Below are positions 32,982-35,600 of a stretch of DNA of 35,600 nt, piece by piece (the stretch's first letter is position 1; each line of letters begins with the position of its first letter). The notes beneath the pieces were generated by a model that was not told the origin of the DNA, made no database searches, and worked only from the letters and a program-made list of their open reading frames with translations. Made by a program: the position numbers and the translations under genes. Origin of the DNA: Halorubrum halodurans (GTDB taxonomy: Archaea > Halobacteriota > Halobacteria > Halobacteriales > Haloferacaceae); the NCBI RefSeq assembly GCF_002252985.1, contig NZ_NHPJ01000049.1, positions 1-35,600 of the forward strand. Direction: 5' to 3'.

Positions 32982-33143
32982 ATGAGACGACGTCCCGAGA
33001 TCGGTTCCGGGGGACCGATCGAGGGTGCGTTGACGTCGCCGTCCGGGCGGCCGCCCGGCGGCTTCGAGACGTTCCGCGGCCGACGGCCCGCGTCGGAGTC
33101 GGCGGCGGGACCGTGCCCCGGACGGGGGGCCGGGCGTGAGTGA
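32982..33143 (+). CDS. Possible upstream short frame overlapping the hybrid kinase start
   Basis: A 53-codon frame runs from ATG 32982 to a stop eight bases inside the kinase. A TATA-like ccttcaaatg sits about 28 bases upstream. It is arginine- and glycine-rich with no domain. Another frame from 32957 ends exactly as GTGA over the kinase start. One of them could be a leader that couples translation, or both could be chance. Confidence 0.25.
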   Translation: MRRRPEIGSGGPIEGALTSPSGRPPGGFETFRGRRPASESAAGPCPGRGAGRE

Positions 33144-35574
33144 GCCCGCGCCGGACGGCTCCGACGCGGGCCGCCGGGCGGTCGTCCTCGTCGTCGACGA
33201 CGAGCCGGAGGCGGCGGATCTGGCGGCGACGTACCTCGAACGCCTCCTCGAGGGGATCGAGACGGTCACGGAGACGTCCCCGGCCGCGGCGCTCGCTCGG
33301 CTCCGCGAGCGGCGGGTCGACTGTATCGTCAGCGACCACGACATGCCGGGGATGGACGGGTTGGAGCTGCTCGAGACGGTCCGCGAGGAGGTCGGCGACC
33401 TCCCCTTCGTGCTGTTCACGGGCAAGGGATCCGAGGAGATCGCGAGCGAGGCCATCTCCGCCGGCGTCACCGACTACCTCCAGAAGGGCGGCGGCGCGGA
33501 CGGATACGAGATGCTCGCGAACCGCGTGGACAACGCGCTCTCCCGCCGACGGGCCGAGTCGAACCTGCGGGCGGTCAACCGGAAGGTGACCGCGATCCAC
33601 GAGTTCGCGACCGAGCTGTCGGACGCGGAGACCGCCGCCGAGGTGTTCGAGCGCGTCGTCGACGTCGCGGAGGAGGTCCTCGAGTTCGACCGCTGTCTCA
33701 CGGCCAGACGCGACGGCGAGTACGTCGATCCGGCCGCGCTCTCGGAGGGCGTCACCGACGACGACGTCCGTCGCTTCGAACTCGGGGAGGGGCTCGCGGG
33801 ACGGACCGTGGCCGAGGAGCGGACGTTCCTCGTCGAGGCGGTCGAGGGATCGCCGGACGCCGCCCCCGTCGCCGACGACGTCGAGTCCGCGATCAGCGTC
33901 CCGATCGGCGGATACGGGCTGCTTCAGGCGATCTCCAGCGGCCACGCGGCCTTCGACGAGCGGGACGTGGAGTTCGCGGAGCTGGTCGCCGCACACGCCG
34001 CGGAGGCCATAGAGCAGATCGAAACGGAGGAGACGCTCCGGGCGGAGCGTGACCGGCTCGCCGTGCTCTTCGACAACGTCCCGTCGCCGGTGGCGCGGCT
34101 CGTGATCGACGGGTCGGGCGAGCGCACACTCGACGCGACGAACGACGCGTTCGAGTCGACGTTCGGCTGCGTCGCGGGCGAGGACACCTACGAGGCGATG
34201 TGCGAGGCCATCGTTCCCGAGGGGGTCGAGTCGATCGAGCCGGACTGGTCCGAGACGGACATGGAGCCGATCCGGACGGAGGTCGAGCGCCGGACCGTCT
34301 CGGGGTGCCGGGAGTTCATCCTGAACGCCATCCCCACGGAGCGGAGCGGGACGGTCCTCCTCCATCTGGTGTACGCAGACATCGACGAGCAGAAGCAGGT
34401 CGAACGAACCCTCCGCCGGCTCCACGAGGCGACGCGGGAGATGTTCGCCGGCGAGGACCGCGAGACCGTCGCCGAGGTCGCGGCACGGACCGCGATCGAC
34501 ACGCTGGGGTTCCCGAGCAGCGGGGTCCGGCTGTACGACCCCGACGCTGGAACGCTCCAGCCGACGGTGATAAGCGAGGAGGCGACGGCGGCGCTCGGCG
34601 AACGCCCCCCGTTCGGGCCGGGCGACGGGGCGCTGTGGGACGCCTACGACCGAGGGGAAGCGGTCCGCATCGACGACCTCGCGGCCGAGGAGACCGTCGT
34701 GGAGTACGGCGACCTCCGGAGTCTGCTCGTCGTGTCCCTCGAGGACCACGGCGTGATGCCGCTCGGCTCTCCCGACCCCGGCTTCTTCGACGACACGGAC
34801 GTCCAGCTCGCGCGGGTGCTGGCCGCGAACGTGACCGCCGCGCTGGACCGTGCCGAGCGGACCGAACAGCTCCGCGAGCGCGACGCCGCGCTCCAGCGGG
34901 AGCTCGATCGCCTCGAGAAGTTCGCGGGCGTGGTCTCACACGACCTCCGGAACCCGCTCACGGTCGCGAGCGGGCGCGTCGATCTCCTCCGTCCGTTGAT
35001 CGACGGCGAGGACGCCCACGAACAGCTCGATCGCCTGGAGGACGCCCACGCGCGGATGGGCGAGCTGATCGACGACCTCCTCGAGCTCGCGAGGGAGGGA
35101 CGGACGGTCGACGAGCCGGAGTCCGTCGCGATCGCCGACGCCGTGCGGGAGGCGTGGAGGACCGTCGACACGGCCGGTGCCGCCCTCGAGGTCGAGGCGG
35201 GCGACGCGACCGTCCACGCCGACCCGGAGCGGCTCCGAACGCTGTTCGAGAACCTCTTTCGGAACAGCGTGGAACACGGGTCCGCGGGCGACGGGACGCC
35301 GCCCCGATCGGCCGACGGTCCGGCGGTCACGGTGACCGTCGGTCCCCTTTCCGACGGCTTCTTGGTCGCGGACGACGGGCCGGGGTTCGACGGGGTCGAC
35401 CCGGCGGAGGCGATGGGCTACGGGGTCACGGGCGCGGACCACGGCTCCGGACTCGGACTGGCGATCGTCAGGGAGATAGCCGACGCACACGGCTGGCGGG
35501 TGACGGCCGAGGAGGCGGGGGACGCGGAGGGGAGCGGGTCCGGGGCACGCTTCGAGTTTCGGAGCGACGGGTAG
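33136..35574 (+). CDS. Hybrid sensor histidine kinase (REC-GAF-PAS-GAF-HisKA-HATPase)
   Basis: The 812-residue protein starts with a receiver domain (about 15-135): D21-D22, phospho-acceptor D67, T95, K117. A GAF-type region (about 150-297) follows, then a PAS (about 305-425), a second GAF (about 430-575), HisKA with H602 in SHDLRNPL, and a HATPase with N710 (NLFRNSVEH), G1 DDGPGF (746-751) and G2 GLGLAI (772-777). No membrane segment is seen, so it is cytosolic. The GTG at 33136 is the first possible start after an in-frame stop near 33031. Transcription should begin well upstream, giving a leader of about 150 bases. The receiver first, kinase last order is typical of haloarchaea. Confidence 0.92.
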   Translation: MSEPAPDGSDAGRRAVVLVVDDEPEAADLAATYLERLLEGIETVTETSPAAALARLRERRVDCIVSDHDMPGMDGLELLETVREEVGDLPFVLFTGKGSEEIASEAISAGVTDYLQKGGGADGYEMLANRVDNALSRRRAESNLRAVNRKVTAIHEFATELSDAETAAEVFERVVDVAEEVLEFDRCLTARRDGEYVDPAALSEGVTDDDVRRFELGEGLAGRTVAEERTFLVEAVEGSPDAAPVADDVESAISVPIGGYGLLQAISSGHAAFDERDVEFAELVAAHAAEAIEQIETEETLRAERDRLAVLFDNVPSPVARLVIDGSGERTLDATNDAFESTFGCVAGEDTYEAMCEAIVPEGVESIEPDWSETDMEPIRTEVERRTVSGCREFILNAIPTERSGTVLLHLVYADIDEQKQVERTLRRLHEATREMFAGEDRETVAEVAARTAIDTLGFPSSGVRLYDPDAGTLQPTVISEEATAALGERPPFGPGDGALWDAYDRGEAVRIDDLAAEETVVEYGDLRSLLVVSLEDHGVMPLGSPDPGFFDDTDVQLARVLAANVTAALDRAERTEQLRERDAALQRELDRLEKFAGVVSHDLRNPLTVASGRVDLLRPLIDGEDAHEQLDRLEDAHARMGELIDDLLELAREGRTVDEPESVAIADAVREAWRTVDTAGAALEVEAGDATVHADPERLRTLFENLFRNSVEHGSAGDGTPPRSADGPAVTVTVGPLSDGFLVADDGPGFDGVDPAEAMGYGVTGADHGSGLGLAIVREIADAHGWRVTAEEAGDAEGSGSGARFEFRSDG

Positions 35575-35600
35575 CGCCCGCGGGCCGGCGTGGGTCGGGG

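Overview
The window is chromosomal DNA of a haloarchaeon and looks most like Halorubrum or a close relative; the genus is inferred, not proven. The evidence is high GC with strong G/C at codon third positions, very acidic proteins, archaeal replication factor C large subunit, GTP cyclohydrolase III, a PitA-type chlorite-dismutase/monooxygenase fusion, and a tRNA with a bulge-helix-bulge intron. Many genes carry a TATA-like box 26-30 bases before the ATG or GTG, the signature of leaderless haloarchaeal transcripts. I used these boxes to choose many start codons.

Layout. 1-225: intergenic repeat, copy 1 (cut by the window edge). 226-5238: zinc alcohol dehydrogenase, a PAS/histidine kinase, RfcL, and ribose-phosphate pyrophosphokinase. 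5239-6800: a low-GC patch with one membrane-protein gene and one possible small gene. 6801-7145: repeat copy 2. 7161-11698: 6-phosphogluconate dehydrogenase, threonine synthase, a family III CoA-transferase and an SDR-like protein. 11864-14160: a zinc ribbon, a hypothetical, and a helical protein coupled to HisI. 14228-14516: repeat copy 3, in the opposite orientation. 14652-16878: a GNAT/DUF92 operon, a 28-bp tandem array and a 37-residue protein. 16936-19853: HAD-IIA phosphatase divergent from GTP cyclohydrolase III, which is followed by a glycosyltransferase. 19903-24899: two small proteins, PitA, a universal stress protein, a D-2-hydroxyacid dehydrogenase and a cystathionine gamma-synthase-type enzyme. 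24991-25100: intron-containing tRNA-Glu(UUC). 25401-28469: AbrB-PhoU regulator, a hypothetical, a REC-PAS-PAS protein and a small membrane protein. 28556-32896: fumarase, an ACT protein, a small membrane protein and sucCD. 33136-35574: a large hybrid sensor kinase.

Most of the window is core metabolism: two TCA steps (succinyl-CoA synthetase, fumarase), PRPP and histidine synthesis, threonine and sulfur amino acid metabolism, and the first step toward flavin/F420. Three signalling proteins are scattered among these genes.

The most unusual feature is the intergenic repeat present three times. Conserved blocks alternate with variable hairpins. Most of the hairpins share one design: an outer stem, a tandem GA/GA mismatch, an inner stem and a GNA triloop. 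Stem sequences differ between copies while pairing is kept, and one copy keeps pairing by G-U wobbles on one strand only. This points to a structured single-stranded nucleic acid, RNA or DNA, as the selected form. It is my main candidate for an undescribed system.
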